The notes below the pieces were generated by a model. The model had not been told where the DNA came from. It did no database searches and saw only the letters and a list, made by a program, of their open reading frames with translations. 64,000 nucleotides of DNA, from positions 3,504,501 through 3,568,500 of the forward strand of contig NZ_CP041767.1 of assembly GCF_022026395.1 (NCBI RefSeq), given 5' to 3'. This DNA comes from Brevibacillus brevis. Its GTDB lineage: Bacteria > Bacillota > Bacilli > Brevibacillales > Brevibacillaceae. The position numbers and the translations under genes were made by a program. The number at the start of each line of letters is the position of its first letter. The stretch's first letter is position 1. Of the stretch, positions 23,164-32,797 are shown piece by piece.

Positions 23164-24123
23164 TTATATATTCGGCAATTGTTGAAACTTTCCTGCCAAT
23201 ATTCGCTTGATAGTTTCCACGTTATTCCTCTGTTCAGCTGGATCAGTCATGTCAAACCATTGAATTTCTTCCATGCGACGGAACCAGGAGAGTTGGCGTT
23301 TGGCAAAATGCCGCGTTCGCTGCTGTATGTCATTCACCGCTTTTTCTAGGGTGATTTCTCCATACAGATAAGGAATGAGCTCTTTGTACCCCAAGCCTTG
23401 CATGGAGACCAGTGACGCGTCATAGCCAGCATCCAAAAGCTCCCTCACTTCCTCAACCAGTCCCGCTTCGATCATGAGTTCGACCCGGTGGTTGATTCGT
23501 TCATACAGCTTTGCGCGGTCCATCGTGAGACCAATCATCACCAAATCATAAGGGGAATGCTGCGCCCGCAGCTGAAAGTCGGACATTTTGTACCCGCTGC
23601 TTTCATAAATCTCCAGTGCGCGAATCACCCGCTTTACATCATTGGGATGCAAGCGTTCGGCTGTAATCGGATCGACATCGGCCAATCGGGCGTGTAGTGC
23701 TTCCACGCCTTCACTGTCAGCCAATCTTTGCAGTCGATCACGCAGCTCAGGGTCTTGAGAAGTGGTGGAAAACTGAAATCGATGGGTAACCGATTCTATG
23801 TACAGACCTGTTCCGCCGACGATAAACGGAAGTTTGCCACGTTGGTTGATGTCTGTAATCAATCCTGCGGCACTTTCCTGAAACATCGCAACAGAGTATT
23901 CCTCGTCTGGATTTTTAATATCAATGAGGTGATGCGGTATGCTCGCAAGCTCCTCAGGTTCTGCTTTTGCGGTGCCAATATCCATCCCACGGTATACTTG
24001 CATGGAATCTCCGGAAATAATCTCACCGTCGAACTGTTCGGCCAGCTCCAGACTAAGCTGGGTTTTGCCGACCGCTGTTGGGCCAATAATCACGACTAGC
24101 CTTTCTCTCTGTTGCAAGGTCAC
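23164..24123 (-). CDS. miaA: tRNA dimethylallyltransferase MiaA
   Basis: A 319-residue enzyme that prenylates A37 of tRNAs reading UNN codons; MiaB (35345-36859) then methylthiolates the product. The P-loop IIGPTAVGKTQLSLELA, EIISGDSMQVYRGMDIGTAK and FIVGGTGLYIESV are typical. GTG 24123 with GGAGGGG upstream overlaps the stop codon of the preceding gene by 4 bases, implying coupled translation. Confidence 0.96.
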   Translation of the reverse strand: MTLQQRERLVVIIGPTAVGKTQLSLELAEQFDGEIISGDSMQVYRGMDIGTAKAEPEELASIPHHLIDIKNPDEEYSVAMFQESAAGLITDINQRGKLPFIVGGTGLYIESVTHRFQFSTTSQDPELRDRLQRLADSEGVEALHARLADVDPITAERLHPNDVKRVIRALEIYESSGYKMSDFQLRAQHSPYDLVMIGLTMDRAKLYERINHRVELMIEAGLVEEVRELLDAGYDASLVSMQGLGYKELIPYLYGEITLEKAVNDIQQRTRHFAKRQLSWFRRMEEIQWFDMTDPAEQRNNVETIKRILAGKFQQLPNI

Positions 24124-24905
24124 TCCCCTCCACCTATCTCTTTGTAGCTGTACACGACCTGCTGGCCGCGGGAGCGAAACGGCGTAAAACCAAAGCGCTC
24201 GTACATCCTACCTTCTTTTCCTTCTTTCATTACCACACGTTTTCTCGCAACTCGCTGCGCTTCCAAAACAGCCTCCTCGGAAAGAGCATCTGGATTGGCG
24301 AGCTCACGGACTCCGGCGATCCCCGACGAACTTTGTACAGTTACTTCGAACATGGGATCGAAATAAACGACATCGAAGGAACGGGCGGGCAGTCCTCTCA
24401 GTACTTCTAAATGGTTGCCACATCGCACCTCAATACGACGCATGGCTTGCTCCAATTCTTCCGCATCAGATGACCAGTGCCGTAACCCATCTTCTACCAA
24501 GATGGCTAGCAGTCGCTCTGATTCGATGCCAACGACTTTCCCATTTGCGCCAGTCGCATGCGAAAATACAATCGCATCTGCACCCAAACCCAAGGTGGCG
24601 TCCAACACTTCATCCCCTGGATGAATTTGGCAAGCAACAAGCATAGTATCAGTATCGCCGCGCATGAGCCGCTTTATACGAAAAGCAGATGTGTTCGGAT
24701 GAAAAAAGAATGGTTTTTTTCCCGGCACTTCCAGACGTGCTCCGAGAGCGGAAACCACCAATACTTCTTCTACCCCATATCGCTTGCGCATTTGACCCAA
24801 TGAAAAATCGCGTCGATTCACAACTTGTAGCCCCAATGTACTAGCCAATTCAGCTGCGTGACGCAAGGTTTCTTCACCAGGCTCAAGTCCTGTCGTAACA
24901 ATCAC
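24120..24905 (-). CDS. class I SAM-dependent methyltransferase (RsmJ-like)
   Basis: A 261-residue protein. The SAM-binding motif is VLDATLGLGADAIVFSHATG, followed by VVGIESERLLAILVEDGL and the catalytic-region FDVVYFDPMFE. The DPMF motif resembles RsmJ, the 16S rRNA guanine methyltransferase, but the Bacillales members are not characterised as far as I know. GTG 24905 start with AAGGAAGGG upstream. It heads the miaA-hfq operon, overlapping miaA by 4 bases, which favours an RNA-modification role. Confidence 0.78.
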   Translation of the reverse strand: MIVTTGLEPGEETLRHAAELASTLGLQVVNRRDFSLGQMRKRYGVEEVLVVSALGARLEVPGKKPFFFHPNTSAFRIKRLMRGDTDTMLVACQIHPGDEVLDATLGLGADAIVFSHATGANGKVVGIESERLLAILVEDGLRHWSSDAEELEQAMRRIEVRCGNHLEVLRGLPARSFDVVYFDPMFEVTVQSSSGIAGVRELANPDALSEEAVLEAQRVARKRVVMKEGKEGRMYERFGFTPFRSRGQQVVYSYKEIGGGE

Positions 24906-25144
24906 GCCTTTGTTCCCTTCCTTACGTCTTCGCCCTTTTTAATAAGAACTGCTGTTCTAGAAAAGCGACTCGACGGTTTTTACATAAACGGTAACGATCA
25001 TATTATTGTAAGCAGGATTAATTTGCCGGTCAAATAGAATCTGAACCAAACTTTTTTCCTCTCCGCTATGACAATCATACCATTTTTTATAAAACCCAGT
25101 CAGACTGTAGTATGATTTTCCAGTCCATCAGTTTCACCCATGTA

Positions 25145-25170
25145 AAAGAGACCCACGAAGTTCTATGGGT
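25145..25170 (-). terminator. terminator-like hairpin after the TIM-barrel gene
   Basis: Minus-strand stem ACCCATAGAA / TTCGTGGGT followed by CTCTTTT. The remainder of 24906-25208 shows no gene or known element. Confidence 0.55.
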
Positions 25171-25208
25171 ATTGTTACATGTCGGCATACCCCATGCGAA
25201 TGAGAAAG

Positions 25209-26411
25209 CTATCTCCACTCCTCAACTGCAAGGTTCGCCTGTTTGATCCAGTCCAGCCTCCGGTTATTTAACAGACCGAGATTGTAATAAACAATCGATT
25301 GAACGCCTGCGTCCACTGCTGTTTTCACCCTCGCTGCCAAATCGACTGCTGACCGGATTTGACTATGATGCAGGGAAAAAGCCGCTCCCAGCGAAGCTTC
25401 TGGGGCTACAAGCTTGATGGCATGGAACGTATATGCCACATCACCGACACTGTCTCCATAGGCGAGCGGAACGACACGATCGAGAGTAGCCGCTGCTTTT
25501 CGCAATGAAACCCCTTCCCAATAAGACTGGTTCACAAAAAATGGTGTCGAGGACGGAAAACCATCCAACGCAGTCCCCATACTCTGCGCGATCTCCTTCA
25601 GGCTCCTCCATATCTGATCTACCGCTTCCAAACGGGATTGCTGATAGTGATACAATTCCGGATATTCCAGCAGTAAAAAAGCAACTTCTCTCGCTTCGGC
25701 TGATACTTGCGAGATAGAATCGGCATCCACCATCTGACTGACTAGCCTCGATACAAGCAATCGGACTGCTCCTACATCAATTCGCTTCGATTCGGCACGC
25801 TCCATGCACGCCCCGCAAAAACAGAACGAGAGTAACCATTGCAATGATTCTCCTAGCGGTAGGAGGCATACTTCATGATGCTCACCATGCTTCATCGGCA
25901 AAAAGGCAGTCGCTTCCATCAAAATCCGCTCTGGCTTGACCTGCTCCAACGTATCGGTAAAAAGCGCCTTGGCATAATGCTGTACCTCAGGTTGCGATGG
26001 ACATAATGAGTATGTGTATGTATCCCCCCAGATGTTTTGCACACAAAGCTCTGGATGAGCCAAACCAAGTGTAGAATTGTGCAGGCCAACCCACCATGTA
26101 TGAAATCCCATCCCTGCCTGCTCACAAGCCTCTTTCATTTTGGCAAGAATGCCCGCTTGTGCGATTTGCTCGTGTACAGTCGGGCGCAAACGGTTGTACT
26201 TCGACCAATCAGGCGTAAACGATACTCCTGAAAACGGCAGCCTGCGAAACGTTTTGCTTCGCGGGTGAAAAAATCTCCCCTGATGATAGCTGCTATTGAC
26301 CACTGCTGTATTGCATCTGACTTCTTGCAAGGTTTGCATTACTGCCTCGATACCACTCTCTGCTATATCCCACGGATAAATAAACATCCCGTTTTGTCGT
26401 GATGGACTCAT
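25209..26411 (-). CDS. uncharacterised TIM-barrel/glycosidase-like protein
   Basis: A 400-residue cytoplasmic protein without signal peptide. The early segment GMFIYPWDIAESGIEAVMQT and the later GMGFHTWWVGLHNS resemble the beta-alpha repeats of putative glycoside hydrolases. The triad-like SFCFCGACMERAESKRIDV contains a CxCxxC cluster, seen in a group of uncharacterised hydrolases and possibly a metal site. Near the C terminus GVQSIVYYNLGLLNNRRLDW could close the barrel. I cannot name a substrate. It is monocistronic on the minus strand. Confidence 0.5.
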   Translation of the reverse strand: MSPSRQNGMFIYPWDIAESGIEAVMQTLQEVRCNTAVVNSSYHQGRFFHPRSKTFRRLPFSGVSFTPDWSKYNRLRPTVHEQIAQAGILAKMKEACEQAGMGFHTWWVGLHNSTLGLAHPELCVQNIWGDTYTYSLCPSQPEVQHYAKALFTDTLEQVKPERILMEATAFLPMKHGEHHEVCLLPLGESLQWLLSFCFCGACMERAESKRIDVGAVRLLVSRLVSQMVDADSISQVSAEAREVAFLLLEYPELYHYQQSRLEAVDQIWRSLKEIAQSMGTALDGFPSSTPFFVNQSYWEGVSLRKAAATLDRVVPLAYGDSVGDVAYTFHAIKLVAPEASLGAAFSLHHSQIRSAVDLAARVKTAVDAGVQSIVYYNLGLLNNRRLDWIKQANLAVEEWR

Positions 26412-26704
26412 TTCGTTTCACCTCGTTTTTGCAAGTAATCATAAGTCAGTGTTTGCCTAAAATCAATCCAAATTTTCGAATTTTCTGAACAACATCCCCA
26501 AACTAATACCCCCAAATCCCATACATCTTCCATGTTCTTAGTTGCAGGGATACTTGTTTCTTAAACACGTTATGTTTATCACATCAGTATATATTTCATA
26601 AATATTTCATTTTTATTTAACATTTTATTATAATCTACCATTTTATTTTTGTTAGAATCTGAAAGAGTTTCACATTACATATAAAGAAAATAGGGGTTGG
26701 TATC

Positions 26705-27676
26705 ATGATTGTACTGGATAACAAATGGAATTCACTTAGGCTGTTCTACGGCCTAACAAAAGAAGACTTAGACCTTTTGTATTCACACAAGGAATTCTTC
26801 AGCACTCACTCAAAAGAAATCGTAGATTGTTTTTATGAAGAATTGGAAAAACATCCCAACTTGGATCGATTGATTCGTACAAATGTAACTATGGACCAAT
26901 TAAAGAACATGCAGATTTGGTATATCGAAACACTTTCTTCTCCTGTTATTGATGAAGAATATGTAAATAGCCGAAAACGAATCGGAACAACCCATGCGAG
27001 AATTGGATTGTCTGCTTCTTGGTTTTTGGGTGGATACTCACTGTATTTACGTCTTTTTTCAGAAAGAATTCAATCGCTAGAAAACTCAACTGCATTTTAT
27101 CAGGCTCTTATCAAAAGAGTTTTTTTTGATTCTGCAATTATTCTTGAACAGTATATCGGTGACACGATGCGTGAAAATGTAAGCTACCGCCACAATATGG
27201 AGCAAATGGCAGCCGAATTGACAGCTACAACCCAGGAAGCGCTTAGAATCTCTTCCGTCTTCACCGACTCCGCAACCAAACTATATGAATACAATGGTGA
27301 GATCGCTCATTCCATGAATGTGTTAAAGGAGCAGAATGAGGAGATTGAGAAACTTAGCGGCTTCGTAGCAGATGTTTCTACACAAACCAATCTTCTAGGC
27401 CTTAATGCTGCGATTGAAGCTGCTAGAGCTGGAGAGCACGGACGTGGCTTTACCGTTGTTGCTAATGAAGTACGTAAATTAGCCGATAAATCAAATGCCT
27501 CATCGAAAGACATTTACCAATCTCTACAGAACATTAACAATCAATTACTTAAAATTGATCAACAGGTCTCATTAACAACTGTTTCCGCTGAGCAATTAGA
27601 TACTACTTCCGAGCAATTATTTTCTATCATCCATAAACTAGACGAAATTTCTCGTCGTCTTCAGAATAAACATTAA
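26705..27676 (+). CDS. globin-coupled sensor, HemAT-like, with short MCP domain
   Basis: A 323-residue soluble heme sensor. Residues 1-165 resemble a protoglobin domain, with the likely proximal His97 in [20 protein letters not shown]. The C-terminal part is a methyl-accepting chemotaxis signalling domain with the hairpin tip [20 protein letters not shown] and [20 protein letters not shown]. HemAT of Bacillus subtilis is about 430 residues; here the methylation helices are much shortened. It lacks membrane segments. It probably senses O2 and signals to CheA, or has another output. The terminator at 27687 follows. Confidence 0.85.
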   Translation: MIVLDNKWNSLRLFYGLTKEDLDLLYSHKEFFSTHSKEIVDCFYEELEKHPNLDRLIRTNVTMDQLKNMQIWYIETLSSPVIDEEYVNSRKRIGTTHARIGLSASWFLGGYSLYLRLFSERIQSLENSTAFYQALIKRVFFDSAIILEQYIGDTMRENVSYRHNMEQMAAELTATTQEALRISSVFTDSATKLYEYNGEIAHSMNVLKEQNEEIEKLSGFVADVSTQTNLLGLNAAIEAARAGEHGRGFTVVANEVRKLADKSNASSKDIYQSLQNINNQLLKIDQQVSLTTVSAEQLDTTSEQLFSIIHKLDEISRRLQNKH

Positions 27677-27686
27677 CTGCTTCTGA

Positions 27687-27722
27687 ACGGCCAAAGGAGC
27701 TTACTTCTTTGGCCGTGTTCTA
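27687..27722 (+). terminator. terminator of the globin-coupled sensor gene
   Basis: Stem ACGGCCAAAG / CTTTGGCCGT followed by a T-rich stretch. The rest of the gap to 28022 holds nothing that I recognise. Confidence 0.85.
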
Positions 27723-28022
27723 TTATGTCGCTCCTTCCTATCCCACGCTACCAGGACCGTCATGTTATCTGGTTCAAAACGTTTCCACGCTGTCGTACAA
27801 AAGTACAGAACTCAATATTATATAAACTGATACTCCCCTACCTTTCGTTTTTTCAATAAAAGAAGAAATATATCTGTATTCGTATCCAATGATCCCATTT
27901 GTCATTTGCCTCGATAGAAGAAGCTCTGTTCCAGCATGAGATTTGTTTTATTGACTTTTGTTTTTTCCGCTTTCTTTTACAGTAGAATACCCTCCCCGGA
28001 TTTCTCCGCAAGAGGGCACAGT

Positions 28023-30095
28023 TCACATCACACGCTTAAACATTTTTTCTAAGTCATATCCAGTAAAATGAATCACAATCGGCCTTCCGTGTGGACACGT
28101 ATACGGACTGCTCGTATTACGCAGTTGGTTCAGCAAGCTTTCCATTTCTGCATGCGTCAGGAAGCGGTTCGCTTTAATCGATGCTTTGCAGGACATCATG
28201 ATGGCAGCTTTTTCGCGCATCAGCACGACATTGGCTTGGGCGTTTTCTCCCGTTTCCAGTACAAACTGAATGAGCTCCTCAATGACCTCCAGCTCAGCCC
28301 CTTCTGGGAACCAATGTGGATGAGCGCGAACGATAAAGGTCCGCCCACCAAACGCCTCGATCTCCAAACCAAACGATTGCAAAAGCGAAAGTCGCTTCTC
28401 CAGTTTGCTTGCCTCTGCAGCCGTATATTCCACCGTATGAGGAAACAGCATAATCTGGCTGGAAATGTCCTCTTCTGCAAGCTTGTCCATGAAGTACTCG
28501 TAAAAAATCCGCTCCTGCGCGGCATGTTGATCAATTAAATACATGCCTTCGTCATTTTGCGCGACGATGTAGGTGCCATGGACTTGACCAACTGGGTACA
28601 TGACCGGAACAGGCGAATCCGTTTCATTTTCATTGGTGGTTTCCAGGAGTGGCGGCGCTTGTTCAGTACCTGCCACTGCTGAATTGTCCTCGCTGCTGAT
28701 TTCATTAGATGGATGCACAGGAGATGGTGCCTGGGCAATGTCCAATTGTACCGGAATCCGAGTCTCGTGAGGTTGGAAAGCTTCCCTCGTGTCCGTTTGA
28801 TCCAACAAAGTCGCCTGCACGATTTCATGCGAGGTAGTCTCTACCTTTGCAACTTCCAGCTTTTCATAGTTGGCTGCAGTCTCTTTCACCGTACCGTTCT
28901 CAATGGATGGCGCGGTATGGGCCACCACATCTACTTGCTTACTTGGCGTTTCTTGCTTGGCCATCCATTCCTGGAGTCGGGGACTCGCAGCTAATAACGG
29001 CGATTGTGGAGTATCAGGCTTGGTGATTTGCAGGTCAAACTGCGGTTGAACGACCTGGGTGACGACCTTAGCTTTTGGTTGCGTAATCATGGGTCTGACA
29101 ATCCCCAAGCCTTGTCTCAAAGTCTCTTTTACCGATTGTTCTATTGCACTGCACAATTCATCTTCTTTACTGAATCTCGCCTCTAGTTTGGCAGGATGTA
29201 CGTTCACATCGACCAGTGACGGATCCATTTCGATCTGCAAGGCCACAATCGGATAACGGCCGATCGGTAACAATGTATGATAACCGCGCATAATCGCATT
29301 GTTGATCGAATAGCTGCGCACGTACCGACCGTTTACCAGTGTCGAAAGGTAAGAGCGATTCGCCCTTGTCACTTCCGTCTTCGAAAGAAAACCAGACCAC
29401 TTATAGTCGAGGGTCTCCCCTGCAATTGGAAGCAACAGCTTCGCGACTTGCACACCATAGATTGCCGCCATGACGTGCAACAGCTTTCCGTCGCCAGATG
29501 TTTGCAAGAGTGTCTTGCCGTTATGAGTCAGCAGGAAGGAGATCGACGGATGCGTGAGTGCAAGCCGGTTCACATAATCGGAAATATGTCCGACTTCCGT
29601 AGCGATCGACTTCATGTATTTCAAGCGAGCAGGTGTGTTGAAAAACAAGCTGCGTACACATACTTCCGTCCCTTTAACAGCGGCTTTATCGGAAATCGTT
29701 CCGAGCTGCCCACCTTCAATTAAGAGATGAGTACCTACCTCACTGCTGGATGTACTGCTCGTCAACTCCATACGCGAGACTGCTGCAATACTCGGCAGTG
29801 CCTCTCCACGAAAGCCCAGTGTACGAATGCGGAACAAATCACGAGCGTTGCTGATTTTACTCGTGGCATGGCGCTCAAAAGCCAGCTGGCAATCTTCCCG
29901 ATCCATCCCTTTCCCATTGTCAACGATCCGAATCATCTCCAGACCGCCTTCCTCTACGTGGATCTCGATTGTCGTTGCACTGGCATCAATTGCGTTTTCG
30001 ACCAGCTCTTTGACAACAGAAGCCGGTCTTTCCACTACTTCCCCTGCAGCAATCATATTAGCGAGATGCTCATCTAAAACGTGAATGGTTCCCAT
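28023..30095 (-). CDS. mutL: DNA mismatch repair protein MutL
   Basis: 690 residues. The GHKL ATPase domain shows VKELVENAIDASATTIEI, IVDNGKGM and TLGFRGEALPSIAAVSRM. After a long proline/threonine-rich linker (about 360-480) the C-terminal endonuclease domain carries the metal motif DQHAAQERIFYEYF and the final CPHGRPIVIHF zinc-site region. This nicking activity is expected in bacteria without MutH. GGAGGGGAGG precedes ATG 30095. It follows mutS by 24 bases. Confidence 0.97.
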   Translation of the reverse strand: MGTIHVLDEHLANMIAAGEVVERPASVVKELVENAIDASATTIEIHVEEGGLEMIRIVDNGKGMDREDCQLAFERHATSKISNARDLFRIRTLGFRGEALPSIAAVSRMELTSSTSSSEVGTHLLIEGGQLGTISDKAAVKGTEVCVRSLFFNTPARLKYMKSIATEVGHISDYVNRLALTHPSISFLLTHNGKTLLQTSGDGKLLHVMAAIYGVQVAKLLLPIAGETLDYKWSGFLSKTEVTRANRSYLSTLVNGRYVRSYSINNAIMRGYHTLLPIGRYPIVALQIEMDPSLVDVNVHPAKLEARFSKEDELCSAIEQSVKETLRQGLGIVRPMITQPKAKVVTQVVQPQFDLQITKPDTPQSPLLAASPRLQEWMAKQETPSKQVDVVAHTAPSIENGTVKETAANYEKLEVAKVETTSHEIVQATLLDQTDTREAFQPHETRIPVQLDIAQAPSPVHPSNEISSEDNSAVAGTEQAPPLLETTNENETDSPVPVMYPVGQVHGTYIVAQNDEGMYLIDQHAAQERIFYEYFMDKLAEEDISSQIMLFPHTVEYTAAEASKLEKRLSLLQSFGLEIEAFGGRTFIVRAHPHWFPEGAELEVIEELIQFVLETGENAQANVVLMREKAAIMMSCKASIKANRFLTHAEMESLLNQLRNTSSPYTCPHGRPIVIHFTGYDLEKMFKRVM

Positions 30096-30119
30096 GAGTG
30101 CCTCCCCTCCGGACGAACC

Positions 30120-32708
30120 CTATCGCTTTTTCAATTGCTGTTTCCATGCATATAGTTTCATCATGGCGTCCATTGGCGTCGTTGAATTCAAATCCAGCTC
30201 GCGCAGTTCAGCCATAATCGCTTCTTCCTCCGCTGACGCAAACTGCATCGGTTCTTCACGCACCGCAGCAACTGGAGCCGTCCATAGCGATTCGAGCGAC
30301 ATTTGCACGTCACTCGCTGCATTTCCATTCCCTGCGCTTCCACTCGCTTCAAGCCCGGTTAAGATACTGCGCGCCCGCTCAATGACCCAGGTCGGCATTT
30401 CCGCAAGCTCTGCCACATGAATTCCATAACTTTTATCTGCTCGTCCTTCTTCAATTTTGTGAAGGAACAAGAGCTTTCCTTCCCGTTCTTCGCATCGAGC
30501 ATTGACGTTCACGACACCACTCAACGTCTCTGCCAACCCGGTCAACTCGTGGTAGTGCGTGGAGAAGAGCGTTTTGGCACCGATTTTTTGACAAATGTAC
30601 TCAATGACTGCTTGTGCAAGCGCCATTCCATCGTACGTCGAAGTCCCGCGGCCAATCTCATCGAGCAGAATCAAGCTCTTCGCTGTTGCTTTTTGCAGAG
30701 CGTGTCTGGTCTCCAGCATTTCCACCATAAACGTACTGTGCCCGCCTACCAAGTCGTCGGCTGCCCCGATTCGAGTAAAAATCTGATCGACAATCGACAG
30801 TTTGGCCTGTTTAGCCGGAACAAAGCAACCGATCTGTGCCATCACCGTGATCAAGGCAATCTGTCTCATGTACGTACTCTTACCTGCCATATTCGGGCCC
30901 GTAATGAGCAAAACTTGACGATTGGTCTGATCCATCTCCACGTCATTTGCCACGTATTTTTCGCGCTCCAGAACGGCTTCTACTACTGGATGACGCCCTT
31001 CTGTAATAACGTATTCGCCGCTTTCCACAAGCTCAGGGCGTACAAATCCCCGCTCGTCACTTACCGTAGCAAACGCCTGAAGAACGTCCACAGATGCAAT
31101 GCGCTCCGCGAGGTTTTGCAGTCTTGGTATATGCTTCGCGACTTCACTTCTTACCGCCACGAACAGTTGGTATTCCAGCTCAATCATCTTTTCTTCCGCT
31201 TCCAGAATAAGGGCTTCACGTTCCTTTAACTCTGGCGTGATGTACCGCTCTGCATTGGCCAAAGTTTGCTTGCGCTCATACCGACCAGCCGGAACGTTGG
31301 CAATGTTGGATTTCGATATTTCGATGTAATAGCCGAACACCTTATTAAAGCCTACTTTAAGTGAACGAATTCCAGTCGCTTCCCGTTCCCCCTGCTCCAG
31401 TTGGGCAATCCACGTCTTCCCTTCACGACTTGCTGTATGGAGCTTGTCCAGGTATTCATCATATCCCGTCCGAATCATGCCGCCTTCACGAACCGATATC
31501 GGTGGATCATCCACGAGCGCATGAGCCAAATAGTTGACGATATCTGTACACTCATCCATCCCTTGCGCCAGTTCCATCAATACTGGGGTATTCGTTTGGA
31601 TCATATACTGCTTTAGCTCTGGAACTGCCTCCAAAGACATCCGTAGCTGAATGAGATCTCGTGCGTTCGCATTCCCGTAGGAAATACGACCCGCCAGACG
31701 CTCCAAATCATAGACACGATCCAAGCAAGTCCGCAAATCGGACCGAAGCAGCATGTCACCCTTCAAGGCTTCCACAGCGCTCAAACGTGCTTCCAACTGA
31801 TCGCGACTGAGCAATGGACGCTCAATCCATCTGCGCAAAAGACGACCACCCATTGCCGTTTGAGTCCGATCCAACAGCCACAACAGAGAGCCTTTTTTCG
31901 TCTTATCGCGAATAGTCTCTGTCAATTCCAAGTTACGTCTGGAAAAGCCGTCCATTTGGAGAAACTGCTTTGCATCGTACTGCTTTAACAGGCGCATATG
32001 AGCAAGGCTGCGTTTTTGCGTCGTCCCTATGTAGAACAAGAGAGCATTGACCGCCGCTCGCATGGATAGATCCAACCCTTTGGCCTGCTCCGCATATTGA
32101 CTATCTACCGCAAATGCGTCCAGTTGGTGCGCATCCACGACAGTAGATGGCAGTGCTGTCTTCGGCAAAACAGTGAGGCCAAAAAAGACGAGCTCCTTGG
32201 GGCGATATTGCAAGGCTTCATCCAGAACACCCTCTGCCTGTCCCACCAAAGAGGTAACGTACATCTCGCCTGTACTCATATCACACGCAGCAACACCCGT
32301 TCGCCCTTCTACTTGGGCCAACGCCGCCATGTAATTATTTTCCTTATCCGTCAGCCATTTGCCTTCCATCATCGTACCTGGAGTAATGACACGTGTAACT
32401 TCCCGGCGAACGACCCCTTTTGCTTCTTTGGGATCTTCGACTTGCTCGCAAACGGCTACTTTATGTCCTTTTTTTAGTAGCTCTGCAATATAGCCGTCTG
32501 CCGCATGATGTGGAACACCACACATTGGTATGCGCTCAGAACCTCCACCATCACGTCCCGTCAGTGTAATTTCCAGCTCACGGGACGCAAGGATGGCGTC
32601 ATCAAAAAACAGTTCATAAAAATCGCCCAAGCGAAAAAATAAGAAAGTATCCGGATAATCTTTTTTGATAGCCAGATACTGTTGAATCATCGGGGTATAT
32701 TGAGCCAT
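30120..32708 (-). CDS. mutS: DNA mismatch repair protein MutS
   Basis: 862 residues, full length. It recognises mispairs and recruits MutL. The N-terminal mismatch-binding motif is in DTFLFFRLGDFYELFFDDA, with Phe and Glu in place. The ATPase has Walker A TGPNMAGKSTYMRQIAL, the signature DDLVGGHSTFMVEMLETRH and Walker B LILLDEIGRGTSTYDG. The order amidoligase-mutS-mutL is on one strand. Confidence 0.97.
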   Translation of the reverse strand: MAQYTPMIQQYLAIKKDYPDTFLFFRLGDFYELFFDDAILASRELEITLTGRDGGGSERIPMCGVPHHAADGYIAELLKKGHKVAVCEQVEDPKEAKGVVRREVTRVITPGTMMEGKWLTDKENNYMAALAQVEGRTGVAACDMSTGEMYVTSLVGQAEGVLDEALQYRPKELVFFGLTVLPKTALPSTVVDAHQLDAFAVDSQYAEQAKGLDLSMRAAVNALLFYIGTTQKRSLAHMRLLKQYDAKQFLQMDGFSRRNLELTETIRDKTKKGSLLWLLDRTQTAMGGRLLRRWIERPLLSRDQLEARLSAVEALKGDMLLRSDLRTCLDRVYDLERLAGRISYGNANARDLIQLRMSLEAVPELKQYMIQTNTPVLMELAQGMDECTDIVNYLAHALVDDPPISVREGGMIRTGYDEYLDKLHTASREGKTWIAQLEQGEREATGIRSLKVGFNKVFGYYIEISKSNIANVPAGRYERKQTLANAERYITPELKEREALILEAEEKMIELEYQLFVAVRSEVAKHIPRLQNLAERIASVDVLQAFATVSDERGFVRPELVESGEYVITEGRHPVVEAVLEREKYVANDVEMDQTNRQVLLITGPNMAGKSTYMRQIALITVMAQIGCFVPAKQAKLSIVDQIFTRIGAADDLVGGHSTFMVEMLETRHALQKATAKSLILLDEIGRGTSTYDGMALAQAVIEYICQKIGAKTLFSTHYHELTGLAETLSGVVNVNARCEEREGKLLFLHKIEEGRADKSYGIHVAELAEMPTWVIERARSILTGLEASGSAGNGNAASDVQMSLESLWTAPVAAVREEPMQFASAEEEAIMAELRELDLNSTTPMDAMMKLYAWKQQLKKR

Positions 32709-32797
32709 GATTTTCTTCTCCTAGCCTACTCATTCTCGTCGCTATTATAACATGATTGAACGGTAATGTTGACCCTACATCCGATGGTAGTATCCGT

